A DNA stretch of 64,000 bases, taken from the NCBI RefSeq assembly GCF_011064545.1, contig NZ_JAAMFG010000034.1:496001-560000 (forward strand), in the 5' to 3' direction. Numbering within the stretch: position 1 is the first letter of the stretch; every line of letters starts with the position of its first letter. Under the pieces are notes generated by a model. That model saw nothing but the letters and a program-made list of their open reading frames with translations, searched no databases and had not been told where the DNA came from. This DNA comes from Wenzhouxiangella sp. XN24 (GTDB taxonomy: Bacteria; Pseudomonadota; Gammaproteobacteria; Steroidobacterales; XN24). Both the position numbers and the translations under genes were made by a program. Positions 1 to 11,266 of the stretch are shown piece by piece.

Positions 1-519
1 GATCACGGCCTTGCCGCGTTTCGCCGCCGGGACGCCGCCGAGCAGGATGCCCTTGCCGCCCTGGGGCTGGTGCAGCAACTGGGTCGCCACCTGCATCGAC
101 AGGCGTCCGGCGATATCGCTCATCGGCGCCAGCAGCGGCAGCCGGCCGCGCTCGTCCTCGACGGTCTCGAACGCCACGGCGGTGCAGCCGATTTCGCACA
201 GCCGGCGGGTCAGCTCCGGCAGGGCCGCGAGGTGCAGGTAGCAGAACAACAGGTGCTCCGCGCGGAGGTGCGCGAGGTCGCCCTCGACCGGCTCCTTGAC
301 CTTGACGATCATTTCTCCCCGGCCGTAAACCGCCGCCGCGTCCGCGACGATCTCGGCGCCCACCGCGACGAAGGCCTCGTCCGGATAGCCGCTCTTCGCG
401 CCGGCGGAAGTCTCGATGAAAACTTCGTGGCCGGCCCGCACCAGTTCGGCGCAGGCGGACGGGATGAGGCCTACCCGGCCCTCGAGGGCCTTGATCTCGC
501 GGGGGACGCCGATACGCAT
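1..519 (-). CDS. ald: Alanine dehydrogenase, N-terminal part (cut by left edge)
   Basis: Leftward gene whose first 173 codons lie in the window; the rest runs past base 1. The protein begins MRIGVPREIK, the usual start of NAD-dependent L-alanine dehydrogenase, which interconverts alanine with pyruvate and ammonia. Residues that bind pyruvate or act in catalysis in characterised family members fall at their expected places: Arg15, Lys75 in VKVKEP and His96. The NAD-binding domain is outside the window. It is divergent from trxB across about 100 bp. The related PntA transhydrogenase subunit has a similar N-terminal domain, but this start and these spacings fit Ald better. Confidence 0.9.
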   Translation of the reverse strand, partial: MRIGVPREIKALEGRVGLIPSACAELVRAGHEVFIETSAGAKSGYPDEAFVAVGAEIVADAAAVYGRGEMIVKVKEPVEGDLAHLRAEHLLFCYLHLAALPELTRRLCEIGCTAVAFETVEDERGRLPLLAPMSDIAGRLSMQVATQLLHQPQGGKGILLGGVPAAKRGKAVI

Positions 520-607
520 GATGACTCCTGGGGGAAAGTGCCGACCCGACCGCTCCGTCGCGCTTTGCCGGAGCCAGCCGCTTCTCATAACATAGGGGAA
601 ACACTAA

Positions 608-1615
<1,008 letters not shown>

Positions 1616-1626
1616 GGTCGCTGAGC

Positions 1627-2772
1627 ATGACCGTGCGAGTACTGTCTTCGCTGGCGGAGATCCCGCGGTCCTCGTGGGACGGGCTCGCGCGCGGCGGCAA
1701 CCCCTTCCTGGAATGGGCTTACCTGGAAGGACTGGAACGCAGCGGCGCCGCCTGCGAGGCCAGCGGCTGGCTGCCGAGACACCTGGTCATCGAGGACGCC
1801 GGGCAAGTACTCGCGGCCCTGCCGCTTTACCTGAAAGCGCACTCCTGGGGCGAATTCGTCTTCGACTTCGCCTGGGCCGACGCCTACCGCCAGGCGGGCG
1901 TGCCCTATTACCCCAAGCTGGTCGCCGCCGTGCCGTTCACCCCGGTGCCGGGTGCACGGGTCCTCGCCGTTCCCGGCATGGACCTGGCGACTGCCGGGGC
2001 GACGCTGCTCGGCGCCGCGCGGGAACTGGCCGAGCATGCTGAAGCGTCCTCGCTCCACATGCTGTTGCCGGAGCAGGACCAGCTGCCGCTCCTGCACGCG
2101 GCCGGCCTCAGCCTGCGCCAGGATTGCCAGTTCCACTGGTTCGACGAGGGCTACGGGGATTTCGAGGGATTCCTCGGCGCCCTGACGGCCGAGAAACGTA
2201 AGAAATTCCGTCGTGAGCGGCGCCGCGTCGCCGAACAGGGCATCCGCTTCGAATGGTTGTCGGGCGACGAAATCGGCGATGCGCTGTTCCACGAGCTCTA
2301 CCGTTTCTATGCCTCCAGCTTCCTGCGCCGAGGGATGGAGCCGTATTTTCCGCCGGCGTTCTGGGCCGGGATCTTCGCCGACATGCCCGAGTCCGTCCGG
2401 GTCGTGGTGGCGCGCCGCGGGACCGAGCCGGTGGCTGCCGCGATCTTCTTCGTCGGCGGCGGCGTCCTGTACGGCCGCTACTGGGGCTGCGACGACGATT
2501 ACCACAGCCTGCATTTCGAAACCTGCTTCTACCAGGGCATCGAACTCGCGCTCGCCGAGGGCTGCCATCGCTTCGAGCCGGGCGCCCAGGGTGAGCACAA
2601 GCTGCGTCGCGGCTTCCGTCCCGTACCGACCTGGTCCGGCCACTGGCTCGCCCATCCCGGTTTTTCCCGTGCCATCGACGCCTGGCTGACCCGCGAGCGA
2701 GCGCACAGCAGGGCCTATATCGAAGCCGCCAGGCAGCACCTCCCCTTCCGCCGCGATCCTGCCGTCCAATGA
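1627..2772 (+). CDS. GNAT/FemAB-like protein (DUF482 family)
   Basis: 381-residue protein of the GNAT-like family once labelled peptidoglycan biosynthesis/recognition (DUF482, COG3146). A reading frame exists upstream, but the ATG at 1627 follows the trxB stop and gives the usual family start. Recognisable features are the early NPFLEWAYLEGLE segment, the central EKRKKFRRERRRV basic stretch near residue 190, and a C-terminal GAQGEHKLRRGF motif. Enzymes of this fold transfer acyl or aminoacyl groups; the substrate is unknown. The stop overlaps the aat start in ATGA, indicating translational coupling. In Pseudomonas the aat neighbour is bpt/ate; here this different transferase-fold gene lies on the other side of aat. 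Confidence 0.85.
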   Translation: MTVRVLSSLAEIPRSSWDGLARGGNPFLEWAYLEGLERSGAACEASGWLPRHLVIEDAGQVLAALPLYLKAHSWGEFVFDFAWADAYRQAGVPYYPKLVAAVPFTPVPGARVLAVPGMDLATAGATLLGAARELAEHAEASSLHMLLPEQDQLPLLHAAGLSLRQDCQFHWFDEGYGDFEGFLGALTAEKRKKFRRERRRVAEQGIRFEWLSGDEIGDALFHELYRFYASSFLRRGMEPYFPPAFWAGIFADMPESVRVVVARRGTEPVAAAIFFVGGGVLYGRYWGCDDDYHSLHFETCFYQGIELALAEGCHRFEPGAQGEHKLRRGFRPVPTWSGHWLAHPGFSRAIDAWLTRERAHSRAYIEAARQHLPFRRDPAVQ

Positions 2773-3509
2773 CCCAGGGAATGCGCTGGCTCGGACCTCC
2801 CGGAAGTGAAATCCGCTTTCCGGATCCGGCGTCGGCACTGTCATGGCCCAACGGCCTGCTTGCGGCCGGCGGCGACCTTGCACCCGCCCGCCTCCTCGCC
2901 GCCTACCGCCTGGGGATTTTTCCCTGGTACGAGACCGGGCAGCCGATCCTCTGGTGGTGTCCCGACCCGCGTGCGGTGATTCTCCCCGGCGAGCTCCACA
3001 TTTCACGGCGCTTGAAGCGCTTCCTGGCCCGGGAGCCGTTCGAGGCCTCGTTCGATCGCGCATTCGACGAGGTCGTCGCCGGCTGCGCCCGCACCATGGA
3101 ACCGGATGTCGGGACCTGGATCACGCCCGAGATGATTGCCGCCTATCGCGAGCTGCATCGGCTCGGGCATGCGCATTCGGTCGAGATCTGGGCCGAGGAG
3201 CAGCTGGTCGGCGGGCTCTACGGGGTCGCGGTGGGCCGGGCGTTCTTCGCCGAGTCGATGTTCAGCCGCAAGGCGAACGCGTCCAAGGCCGCGATGGTCT
3301 TTTTGGTCGGGGAGTTGCGCAGCCGCGGCTTCCGGGTCATGGATTGCCAGCTGCCGTCCAGGCATCTCGCCACGATGGGCGCGCGCGAAATACCCCGCGA
3401 CGAGTTCCTCGCGCTGCTGGCCGCGAACGTCGATGAAGGCCCTGCACAAGGCGCAAGCTGGTCGCCGGAGCGACGGGCGGTATCGGCGGAGCCGTCCTCG
3501 GAAAGCTAG
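2769..3509 (+). CDS. aat: Leucyl/phenylalanyl-tRNA-protein transferase
   Basis: 246 residues. Transfers Leu or Phe from aminoacyl-tRNA to proteins with N-terminal Lys or Arg, creating N-degrons recognised by ClpS. Family motifs are clear: FPDP near the start, LLAAGGDL, YRLGIFPWY and WWCPDPR, then a C-terminal GNAT-like half with GGLYGVAVG, FFAESMFS and DCQ. The C-terminal about 25 residues are unconserved and polar. It overlaps the preceding gene by 4 bp. clpA and clpS, the next steps of this degradation route, lie convergently just beyond infA. Confidence 0.96.
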   Translation: MTQGMRWLGPPGSEIRFPDPASALSWPNGLLAAGGDLAPARLLAAYRLGIFPWYETGQPILWWCPDPRAVILPGELHISRRLKRFLAREPFEASFDRAFDEVVAGCARTMEPDVGTWITPEMIAAYRELHRLGHAHSVEIWAEEQLVGGLYGVAVGRAFFAESMFSRKANASKAAMVFLVGELRSRGFRVMDCQLPSRHLATMGAREIPRDEFLALLAANVDEGPAQGASWSPERRAVSAEPSSES

Positions 3510-3602
3510 CGCCGCCACGCCCGAATGTCGGCCGTCATTGAAAAGACCCGGGGCTTTCTGCACAATGCGCGCGGTCTAAGGCACCGGAGTATCCGCCCCA
3601 CG

Positions 3603-3821
3603 ATGGCGAAGGAAGATGCAATTCAGATGGAAGGCAAGGTCGTAGAGACCCTGCCCAACACCACGTTCAGGGTGGAACTGGACAACGGGCACATTGTGAC
3701 GGCCCATATCTCGGGAAAAATGCGCAAGCATTACATCCGCATTCTCACCGGCGACAAGGTCACGGTGGAGCTCACCCCTTACGACCTCTCGAAAGGTCGC
3801 ATCGTCTACCGCGGCCGCTGA
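3603..3821 (+). CDS. infA: Translation initiation factor IF-1
   Basis: 72 residues, essentially all one OB-fold/S1-like domain. The start [11 protein letters not shown] and the motifs [19 protein letters not shown] and DLSKGRI are diagnostic. IF-1 binds the 30S A site during initiation. The ATG at 3603 is chosen because it gives the exact family length; an in-frame ATG at 3525 would add 26 residues not found in the family. It lies 93 bp after aat and ends 18 bp before the convergent clpA stop. Confidence 0.98.
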   Translation: MAKEDAIQMEGKVVETLPNTTFRVELDNGHIVTAHISGKMRKHYIRILTGDKVTVELTPYDLSKGRIVYRGR

Positions 3822-3839
3822 CGCCGCGCTTCCGCTGTT

Positions 3840-6116
3840 TCAGTCCTGGGCCACCGGCTCCGGCGTCTCCAGCGGCTCCGTATCGAGCACCAGCCGATCG
3901 GCCTCGGCATCCAGGCGCACGCGGATGTGTCCGCCCGAGATCAGCGTACCGAACAGCAACTCCTCGGCGAGGGGCCGCTTGATGTGCTCCTGGATGATCC
4001 GCGCCATGGGGCGTGCGCCCATCTTCGGGTCATAGCCTTTCGCCGCAATCCACTCCCGCGCCTCTTCATCGAGCTCGAGCGTGACGAGCCGGTCCTGCAG
4101 CTGGGCCTCCAGTTCGACCACCAGCTTGTCCACCACGCGGCTGATGGTCTTCGGATCCAGCGTGCTGAACTCGATGATGCCGTCGAGGCGATTGCGGAAT
4201 TCGGGTGAGAACAGCTTGCGGATCGCTTCCATGCCGTCTGTCGCATGGTCCTGTTCCGTGAAGCCGATGCTGCTGCGGTTCATTTCCTGCGCGCCCGCGT
4301 TGGTGGTCAGCACGATGATCACGTTGCGGAAATCGGCCTTGCGCCCGTTGTTGTCGGTCAGCGTGCCATGGTCCATGACCTGCAGCAGCAGGTTGAACAC
4401 CTCGGGGTGGGCTTTCTCGATCTCGTCGAGCAGCAGCACGCAGTGCGGGGTCTTGGCGACCGCCTCGGTGAGCAGCCCGCCCTGGTCGAAGCCGACGTAG
4501 CCCGGCGGCGCCCCGATGAGGCGCGAGACGGTGTGCCGCTCCATGTACTCCGACATGTCGAAACGCACCAGCTCGATCCCCAGCGCCATGGCCAGCTGGC
4601 GGGTGACCTCCGTCTTGCCGACCCCGGTCGGACCCGCGAACAGGAAGCTGCCGACCGGCTTGTTCTCGTCACGCAATCCGGAGCGGGCCATCTTGATCGC
4701 CGACGAGAGCGTCTCGACCGCCGAATCCTGCCCGTAGATCACGAGCTTGAGATTGCGTTCGAGGTTCTTGAGCAGGTCCTTGTCCGAAGCCGACACGCTC
4801 TTCGGCGGAATCCGCGCCATCTTCGCCACGATGTTCTCGATCAGCTCCACTTCGACCACGGCATTGGCCGGATCGGGTGACTGCAGCCGCAGGCTGGCCC
4901 CGGCCTCGTCAATGACGTCGATGGCCTTGTCCGGCAGCTGCCGGTCGTTGATATGGCGCGCAGACAGGTCGGCCGCGGCCTGGATCGCCTCCTCCGCGTA
5001 CTTGATGCCGTGGTGATCCTCGAAGCGCGACTGCAGGCCCTTGAGGATCTGCACCGTCTCCTGGACGCTGGGTTCCAGCACGTCGATCTTCTGGAAACGC
5101 CGCGCGAGCGCGTGGTCCTTCTCGAAAATCCCGCGGTATTCCTGGTAGGTCGTGGAACCGATGCAGCGCAGCTGCCCGTTGGCGAGCACCGGCTTGATCA
5201 GGTTCGAGGCGTCCATGACGCCGCCCGAGGCCGCGCCGGCGCCGATCACGGTATGGATCTCGTCGATGAACAGGATCCCGCCGGGATTCTTGCGCAACGC
5301 GCCGAGCACCGCCTTGAGGCGTTTCTCGAAATCGCCGCGGTACTTGGTGCCCGCCACCAGGGTGCCCATGTCGAGCGCATAGATCGTGCAGTCGTTCAGC
5401 ACGTCGGGCACGCGGCCCTCGACGATCATCAGCGCCAGCCCCTCGGCCAGCGCCGTCTTGCCGACCCCGGCTTCCCCGACATAGAGCGGGTTGTTCTTGC
5501 GGCGCCGGCAGAGAATCTCCACCGTGCGCTCGATTTCGAGCTCCCGCCCGATCAACGGATCGATCTTGCCGTCCGCCGCCAGCGCGTTCAGGTTGGTGGC
5601 GTACTTCTCGAGCGGGTCGCCGTCGACGTCTTTCTCGGGCTCATTGCCCTCGCCGGCCTCCGGTTTCTCGGCCGCCTCTTCCCCGGCCCGCGTGAGGCCA
5701 TGGGAAATGTAGTTGACGACGTCGAGCCGGGAGACGTCCTGCAGCCCCAGCAGATACACGGCGTGCGACTGTTTCTCGCCGAAAATGGCCACCAGCACGT
5801 TCGACGCCGTCACTTCCTTGCGGCCGCTCGACTGCACGTGGAATACGGCCCGCTGCAGTACCCGCTGGAAGCCCAGGGTCGGCTGCACGTCCTGCTCGTC
5901 GTCGTCCCCCAGGCGGGGGGTCGTCTCGTCGATGAATTCGGTGAGCTCCCGCTGCAGGGTCGTCAGGTTGGCCCCGCAAGCCTTGAGGATGTCGACCGCC
6001 GCCGGGACATCCAGCAGGGCGAGCAACAGGTGCTCCACGGTCATGAATTCGTGCCGCTGGTCCCGGGCCCGACGAAAAGCCTCATTGAGACAGAATTCCA
6101 GTTCGCTGCTTAACAT
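3840..6116 (-). CDS. clpA: ClpA, ATP-dependent unfoldase of ClpAP
   Basis: 758 residues, the usual ClpA length. It has an N-terminal repeat domain that docks ClpS, then two AAA+ modules. Walker A motifs are GEAGVGKTAL (D1) and GPTGVGKTEV (D2); Walker B motifs are ILFIDEIHT and VLLLDEIEK. The hexamer unfolds substrates, including ClpS-delivered N-degron proteins, and feeds them to ClpP. The gene follows clpS by 3 bp in the same operon. A C-terminal tail EPLETPEPVAQD is present. The gene is convergent with infA. Confidence 0.98.
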   Translation of the reverse strand: MLSSELEFCLNEAFRRARDQRHEFMTVEHLLLALLDVPAAVDILKACGANLTTLQRELTEFIDETTPRLGDDDEQDVQPTLGFQRVLQRAVFHVQSSGRKEVTASNVLVAIFGEKQSHAVYLLGLQDVSRLDVVNYISHGLTRAGEEAAEKPEAGEGNEPEKDVDGDPLEKYATNLNALAADGKIDPLIGRELEIERTVEILCRRRKNNPLYVGEAGVGKTALAEGLALMIVEGRVPDVLNDCTIYALDMGTLVAGTKYRGDFEKRLKAVLGALRKNPGGILFIDEIHTVIGAGAASGGVMDASNLIKPVLANGQLRCIGSTTYQEYRGIFEKDHALARRFQKIDVLEPSVQETVQILKGLQSRFEDHHGIKYAEEAIQAAADLSARHINDRQLPDKAIDVIDEAGASLRLQSPDPANAVVEVELIENIVAKMARIPPKSVSASDKDLLKNLERNLKLVIYGQDSAVETLSSAIKMARSGLRDENKPVGSFLFAGPTGVGKTEVTRQLAMALGIELVRFDMSEYMERHTVSRLIGAPPGYVGFDQGGLLTEAVAKTPHCVLLLDEIEKAHPEVFNLLLQVMDHGTLTDNNGRKADFRNVIIVLTTNAGAQEMNRSSIGFTEQDHATDGMEAIRKLFSPEFRNRLDGIIEFSTLDPKTISRVVDKLVVELEAQLQDRLVTLELDEEAREWIAAKGYDPKMGARPMARIIQEHIKRPLAEELLFGTLISGGHIRVRLDAEADRLVLDTEPLETPEPVAQD

Positions 6117-6119
6117 TGA

Positions 6120-6437
6120 TCAGGCCTCTTCCATAGTGCACATCAGCGGGTGCTGATGCTGGCGGGCGTACTCGGTCACCTGGACGACGCGCGTCTCCGC
6201 GATATCGTAAGGGAAAACCCCGCAGACGCCCCGTCCGCGGGTATGGACCTCGAGCATGACGCGCGTCGCCCGGGTCCGATCGAGGCCGAAAAACCTCTCC
6301 AGGACCTCGACGACGAACTCCATCGGCGTGAAGTCGTCATTCAACATGACCACGCGGAACAAGGGCGGCCGCTTTACCTGCGGCCGCGCATCCTCCAGGG
6401 CCATGCCCTGGTCTTGTTTCTCGTGTGGATCGGACAT
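6120..6437 (-). CDS. clpS: ClpS, N-degron adaptor for ClpAP
   Basis: 105 residues from the ATG at 6437. The core [18 protein letters not shown] contains the substrate-pocket residues Asn and Asp, followed by the MLEVHTRG segment that packs on the pocket. ClpS binds proteins with N-terminal Leu, Phe, Trp or Tyr and hands them to ClpA. The frame continues upstream to 6527, but a good sigma70 promoter sits inside that extension, so the shorter start is preferred; the N-terminal tail [11 protein letters not shown] is then of normal length. clpA lies 3 bp downstream. Confidence 0.96.
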   Translation of the reverse strand: MSDPHEKQDQGMALEDARPQVKRPPLFRVVMLNDDFTPMEFVVEVLERFFGLDRTRATRVMLEVHTRGRGVCGVFPYDIAETRVVQVTEYARQHQHPLMCTMEEA

Positions 6438-6498
6438 ATTCGCTCGTTTCTTACCGGTCTCGATGGGCGTCTTCGTACACCACGTGGCAACAGCTTCA

Positions 6499-6527
6499 TT
6501 TATAGGGACGACGATGCCCCCTGACAA
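6499..6527 (-). promoter_or_regulatory. Predicted sigma70 promoter of clpS-clpA
   Basis: On the minus strand, TTGTCA (6522-6527), a 17-bp spacer and TATAAA (6499-6504). The predicted transcription start is near 6492, leaving a leader of about 55 nt before the clpS ATG at 6437. It rules out the longer upstream clpS frame. The divergent gspC promoter lies about 65 bp away. Confidence 0.65.
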
Positions 6528-6589
6528 CCCCTTGACTTCGCCGTCACGCCCCTGGAGTCCCGCAGATCAGGCGCAACGCCGCGGATTGC

Positions 6590-6619
6590 TTGAGACTGTC
6601 TCCGTGCACCGCGTATTAT
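6590..6619 (+). promoter_or_regulatory. Predicted sigma70 promoter of gspCDEF
   Basis: TTGAGA (6590-6595), an 18-bp spacer and TATTAT (6614-6619), about 60 bp upstream of the GTG start of gspC. It is back-to-back with the clpS promoter. Hexamer quality is good for a GC-rich background; the spacer is one base longer than ideal. Confidence 0.5.
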
Positions 6620-6681
6620 CAAGCGTTCGCCCGGCCGAACTGTCGCGCCGGCCGCCTCGCAACACCAGCAGACGGAGTACC

Positions 6682-7629
6682 GTGGCCGCCGTCCTGAGCC
6701 GCATCAACCAGTGGACCCGCATGCCGCCTGCCCAGCTCTGGGCCGACGCCTCGCGAGTGCTGCCGCCATGGGTCTGCCTGTTGCTGGTCGTGGTGATCGG
6801 CTGGCAGCTGGCCCGCATCGGGTGGCTGCTCGTGCCTTCCGCGGAGCCCGATGGCCTGCCGCCTGTCCAGGCGGGCGTCCGCACGACCACCGAAACGAGC
6901 CGGAGCAGCGTCAGCGTCGACCGGATCGTCGATGCGCAACTGTTCGGGGAGGCGACGGCCGACGCGCCGGTAGCCGTGGTCGAACAGGAAGACGCCCCCG
7001 ATACCCAGTTGAGCCTCGAGCTGAAAGGCACGGTCGCCGCCAGTGATGCCGACCGCGCACTCGCCATCATCTCGGAGCGTGGCGGCGCGGAGCGGGTTTA
7101 CTTCGTGGGCGACGCCATCCCCGGCGGCGCCTCTCTGCACGCCGTCTACCCGGATCGCGTGCTGTTGCGACGTGCGGGGCGCCTGGAAGCGTTGCGACTG
7201 CCCAGGAGCGAGGAAGCCGTCGCCACGCGACCCGCGGCGCGCGCGGCGCCCGCACCGGTGCGCACGCCCGCGCCCCGGGCTGCGACCGTGCAGGAAGTGG
7301 TGCAACAGGGCGCGGCCGCCCTGACCGAGATCATCCGCCCGCAACCGGTCTTCAAGGACGGTCGCCAGCAGGGTTACCGGGTCTACCCCGGCCGGCAGCG
7401 CCAGCAGTTCGCGCAGCTCGGACTGCGCCCCGGCGACCTGGTGACCCAGATCAACGGCATGGCACTCGACGACCCGGCCCGCGGCATGGAAATATTCCGC
7501 AGCCTGGCCGATGCGACCTCGGTCACGGTGACGGTCGATCGCAACGGCGAAATCGAAATGCTGACACTGGACACCGCTGCCTTGCAGGAAGGCCTGCAGG
7601 GCGGCGCGAACGAGAACCCCACAGAATGA
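6682..7629 (+). CDS. gspC: Type II secretion protein GspC
   Basis: 315-residue inner-membrane component that links the cytoplasmic-membrane platform to the secretin. The start is a GTG at 6682 with GGAG at 6673-6676; a longer in-frame extension would run back through the promoter and clpS leader. One transmembrane segment (VCLLLVVVIGWQLARIGWLLV, about residues 28-48), a periplasmic HR domain with the VDAQLFGEA motif and the SLELKGTVAA strand, a Pro/Ala linker, then a C-terminal PDZ domain (LGLRPGDLVTQINGMAL). It overlaps gspD in ATGA. Confidence 0.9.
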   Translation: MAAVLSRINQWTRMPPAQLWADASRVLPPWVCLLLVVVIGWQLARIGWLLVPSAEPDGLPPVQAGVRTTTETSRSSVSVDRIVDAQLFGEATADAPVAVVEQEDAPDTQLSLELKGTVAASDADRALAIISERGGAERVYFVGDAIPGGASLHAVYPDRVLLRRAGRLEALRLPRSEEAVATRPAARAAPAPVRTPAPRAATVQEVVQQGAAALTEIIRPQPVFKDGRQQGYRVYPGRQRQQFAQLGLRPGDLVTQINGMALDDPARGMEIFRSLADATSVTVTVDRNGEIEMLTLDTAALQEGLQGGANENPTE

Positions 7630-9716
7630 GCCCACGGCGGATTGCCATGATGATTCTTGATCGACGCCCGACCGGGGCTCCGGGGCGCTTCACGGCGCTG
7701 TTCCTCGCCCTGCTCCTTACGCTGGCGACACCCGCGGCGCTCGCCCAGCAGCCGACCATCACGCCGAATTACAAGGATGCGGACCTGCGCCAGATCATCG
7801 AGGCCGTGAGCGCGATCACCGGGCGTAACTTCATCATCGACCCGCGGGTCCGGGCCCAGGTGACGATGCTGTCGGCGGAACCGATGAGTCCCGAGGCTTT
7901 TTACGCGACCTTCCTGTCCATTCTCGAGGTCCATGGATACATCGCGGTGCCGGCAGGCGATCTCGTCAAGATCCTGCCCGATGCGAATGCACGACAGGTT
8001 CCGGGCGTAGACCTGCCGCGAGCCCAGCCCGGCAGCCCGGACGAGATCGTCACCCAGGTGGTCACGATCAAGAACATCGGCGCCGCCCAGCTGGTGCCGA
8101 TCCTGCGGCCGTTGATTCCGCAGTACGGCCACCTGGCGGCCCACCAGGCCTCGAACATGCTCATCATCTCGGATCGTGCGGCCAACGTGAACCGGCTGCT
8201 GCGGATCATCCAGCGCATCGACACCGGCGCCGACGCGGACATCGAGGTGATCCCCCTGCAACATGCTTCCGCCGGAGACGTCGTCCGCGTCGTATCGGCA
8301 CTGCGCGAGGCGAGCATGGGCGGCGAGACGACCAAGCCCATCGGGCTGGTGGCGGACGATCGCACCAACAGCGTCCTGATCAGCGGCGACGAGCTCGCCC
8401 GGCTGCGGCTGCGCGCCCTCATCTCGCACCTGGATACACCGCTGGAAGAAGGCGGCAACACGCAGGTCGTTTATCTCCACTACGCGGATGCCGAGGATCT
8501 CGCCCAGCGACTGGGCGAACAGGCCACGGCCGATTCGAACCTCGGCGCCGCCGGCGGCGCCCCGCAGCAGGGCGGCGGCGCGGTTCGCCGCGAGGACGGC
8601 GTGTTGATCTGGGCCGACCCCGGCACCAACGCGCTCGTCATCACGGCCCCGTCCGAGGTCATGCGCAGCCTGAAAATGGTCATCGACAAGCTCGACATCC
8701 GCCGCGCGCAGGTGCTGGTCGAGGCGATCGTCGCCGAGGTCTCCTACAACCGCGCCGCCGAACTCGGCGTCACGTGGGCGCTGGACGGCAGCAACGACAA
8801 CAACATCATCGGCCTGACGAAACTCGGCTCCGGCGGCAACATCAGCGACATCGCCGGCGCCGCGCTCTCCGGCGATTCCGGCCTCGCCCAGGCCATCGGT
8901 GGCCTGCCGCAGGGCATCCTGCTGGGCGGCGGACGGATCAACAGCAGCTCCGGCACCAACTGGGGCGTGGTGCTGCGCGCCCTGCTCAGCGACTCCGACA
9001 CGAACGTGCTGTCCACGCCGTCGATCACGACCATGGACAACGAGGAAGCCGAGATCAAGGTCGGGCAGGAAGTGCCGTTCCTGACGGGCCAGTTCACGAA
9101 CACCGGCGCATCCCAGGGCTCGGTCAATCCCTTCCAGACCATCGAACGAAAAGACGTCGGGCTCACGCTGCGGGTGACGCCGCAGATCAACGACGGCGAC
9201 GCCGTGGTCATGACGGTGGCGCTCGAAACTTCGAACCTGAGTCGCAGCGGCGCCGGCGGCGCGGTGGATCTCATCACCAACCAGCGCAGCATCAACCAGA
9301 AAGTGCTCATCGAGAACGGCGAGATCCTGGTGCTCGGCGGACTCGTCTCCGACGACCTGATCCAGTCCGAGCAGAAGGTACCGCTGCTCGGCGACCTGCC
9401 GATCCTGGGCCACCTGTTCCGTTCCCAGAGCGCGACGACCGAGAAGCGCACCTTGATGGTGTTCCTGCGCCCGGTCATCCTGCGCGACGGCCCGCAGGCC
9501 GCCATGGAAACGAATGCCAAGTATCGCCAGATGCAGGACGCCCAGAGCGGCGCGGCGGAGCGCGGCAGCCAGTTCCTCAACCGCAACGTGCCGAGCCCCG
9601 AGATCCCCGATTTCGAATCGCTCAAGCCCGCTTCGGAAGGCTACGTGCCGCCACCGCCCGACGACGAAATAGAAGACTCCGCACCGGTGAAGGATTATGG
9701 CGACCGAGACGACTGA
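7626..9716 (+). CDS. gspD: Type II secretion secretin GspD
   Basis: 696-residue outer-membrane secretin. An N-terminal signal peptide (hydrophobic [10 protein letters not shown], cleavage likely after ALA) is followed by N0-N3 ring domains ([12 protein letters not shown], then repeats with [13 protein letters not shown]) and the C-terminal secretin domain, which contains the VPFLTGQ segment and a GGLVSDD motif. The multimer forms the exit channel for folded periplasmic proteins. Two in-frame ATGs at 7647 and 7650 are alternative starts. A Gly/Gln-rich insertion occurs near residues 300-320 in N3. It overlaps gspC by 4 bp and gspE by 20 bp. Confidence 0.95.
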   Translation: MSPRRIAMMILDRRPTGAPGRFTALFLALLLTLATPAALAQQPTITPNYKDADLRQIIEAVSAITGRNFIIDPRVRAQVTMLSAEPMSPEAFYATFLSILEVHGYIAVPAGDLVKILPDANARQVPGVDLPRAQPGSPDEIVTQVVTIKNIGAAQLVPILRPLIPQYGHLAAHQASNMLIISDRAANVNRLLRIIQRIDTGADADIEVIPLQHASAGDVVRVVSALREASMGGETTKPIGLVADDRTNSVLISGDELARLRLRALISHLDTPLEEGGNTQVVYLHYADAEDLAQRLGEQATADSNLGAAGGAPQQGGGAVRREDGVLIWADPGTNALVITAPSEVMRSLKMVIDKLDIRRAQVLVEAIVAEVSYNRAAELGVTWALDGSNDNNIIGLTKLGSGGNISDIAGAALSGDSGLAQAIGGLPQGILLGGGRINSSSGTNWGVVLRALLSDSDTNVLSTPSITTMDNEEAEIKVGQEVPFLTGQFTNTGASQGSVNPFQTIERKDVGLTLRVTPQINDGDAVVMTVALETSNLSRSGAGGAVDLITNQRSINQKVLIENGEILVLGGLVSDDLIQSEQKVPLLGDLPILGHLFRSQSATTEKRTLMVFLRPVILRDGPQAAMETNAKYRQMQDAQSGAAERGSQFLNRNVPSPEIPDFESLKPASEGYVPPPPDDEIEDSAPVKDYGDRDD

Positions 9717-11244
9717 CCTGCAGGCCGGCCTCGGCGACGCAGCCGAACCGCCCGCCCCCCGCACGCGCGGCGGACGCGGCCGGCTGTTGCCTTTCGCCTT
9801 TGCCAAGCGCCACGGCATCCTCATCACCGAGCTGACCGACGAGCGCGGCCATGCGGTGTGCCGGCCGGACATCAAGCCGCTCAGCCTGGCCGAGGCGCGG
9901 CGTTTCGCGCGCGTACCCATCGACGTGCGCGAGGTGCCGGAAGAGGAATTCGACCAGCTCCTGCAACGTGCCTACGAGAGCGGCTCGAACGCGGCGATGC
10001 AGATGGCCGAGGGCCTGGAAAGCGACCAGGACCTGTCGCGCGTGGCGCAGGACCTGCCGGAACCTTCGGACCTGCTCGAGAGCGAGGACGACGCGCCGAT
10101 CATCCGCCTGATCAATGCCATCCTCACGCAAGCGGTGAAGGAAAGCGCCTCGGACATCCATATCGAGCCTTTCGAGAACCGCCTGGTGGTGCGTTTCCGC
10201 ATCGACGGCGTATTGCGCGAGGTGGTGCAGTCCCGGCGCGCAGTGGCGCCGCTCGTGGTGTCGCGCATCAAGGTCATGTCGCGGCTCGACATCGCCGAGA
10301 AGCGCGTGCCGCAGGACGGGCGTATTTCCCTGAAGATCGCCGGGCGCGCCGTGGACGTACGCGTCTCGACCATTCCCTCCGGCCACGGCGAACGGGTGGT
10401 GATGCGGCTGCTGGACAAGCAGGCGGGCAAGCTGGATCTTTCGAGCCTCGGCATGGACCCGGACACGGAAGCGATGATGGATCGCCTGATCCATCGACCC
10501 CACGGGATCCTGCTCGTCACCGGCCCGACCGGTTCGGGCAAGACCACGACGCTCTACGCCGGCCTGGAACGCATCAACCAGACCAGCCGCAACATCATGA
10601 CGGTCGAGGACCCGATCGAGTACTACATTGACGGCATCGGCCAGACCCAGGTGAACACCAAGGTCGGCATGACGTTCGCGCGCGGCCTGCGAGCCATCCT
10701 CCGCCAGGACCCCGACGTGGTGATGGTCGGCGAGATCCGCGATCTCGAAACGGCCGAGATCGCCGTGCAGGCCAGTCTCACGGGGCACCTCGTGCTCTCC
10801 ACCCTGCATACGAACACGGCGGTAGGTGCCGTGGCGCGGCTGCGCGACATGGGCGTCGAACCGTTCCTGCTCGCCTCCAGCCTGCTCGGCGTCATCGCCC
10901 AGCGCCTCGTGCGAACCCTGTGCAAGGATTGCCGGCAGCCGGGACCCCCCAGTGAAAGCGAGCGGCGCATCCTCGGCCTCGACGCTGATTCGGAAGCACG
11001 CGTCTACCACCCCGTCGGCTGCGCGACCTGCAATGGCAGCGGCTATCGCGGGCGCAGCGGCATCTATGAACTCATCCCGGTGGATGAGCGCATGCAGGCG
11101 ATGATTCACCAGGGGGAAAGCGAACAGGCGCTGGAGCACTATGCCCGCACGCTCAGCCAGGGAATCCGCGACGACGGCGTGCGCAAGGTGCTCGACGGCA
11201 CGACGACCCTCGAGGAAGTCGTCCGTGTCACGCGCGATGACTGA
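9697..11244 (+). CDS. gspE: Type II secretion ATPase GspE
   Basis: 515-residue cytoplasmic ATPase that powers pseudopilus assembly. Visible: an N-terminal GspL-binding domain, Walker [11 protein letters not shown], the Asp box (TVEDPIEYY), Walker B ([10 protein letters not shown]), the His box ([10 protein letters not shown]) and a C-terminal four-cysteine zinc motif (CKDC and CATC), which distinguishes GspE from twitching ATPases. Its first 20 nt overlap the end of gspD, indicating coupled translation. Confidence 0.96.
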   Translation: MATETTDLQAGLGDAAEPPAPRTRGGRGRLLPFAFAKRHGILITELTDERGHAVCRPDIKPLSLAEARRFARVPIDVREVPEEEFDQLLQRAYESGSNAAMQMAEGLESDQDLSRVAQDLPEPSDLLESEDDAPIIRLINAILTQAVKESASDIHIEPFENRLVVRFRIDGVLREVVQSRRAVAPLVVSRIKVMSRLDIAEKRVPQDGRISLKIAGRAVDVRVSTIPSGHGERVVMRLLDKQAGKLDLSSLGMDPDTEAMMDRLIHRPHGILLVTGPTGSGKTTTLYAGLERINQTSRNIMTVEDPIEYYIDGIGQTQVNTKVGMTFARGLRAILRQDPDVVMVGEIRDLETAEIAVQASLTGHLVLSTLHTNTAVGAVARLRDMGVEPFLLASSLLGVIAQRLVRTLCKDCRQPGPPSESERRILGLDADSEARVYHPVGCATCNGSGYRGRSGIYELIPVDERMQAMIHQGESEQALEHYARTLSQGIRDDGVRKVLDGTTTLEEVVRVTRDD

Positions 11245-11266
11245 CGCGCGACAGCGGACCTGAGCG

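Noticed and set aside
7383-9920. 845-codon open frame on the minus strand
   Set aside because: Antisense to gspD and parts of gspC and gspE, all well supported.
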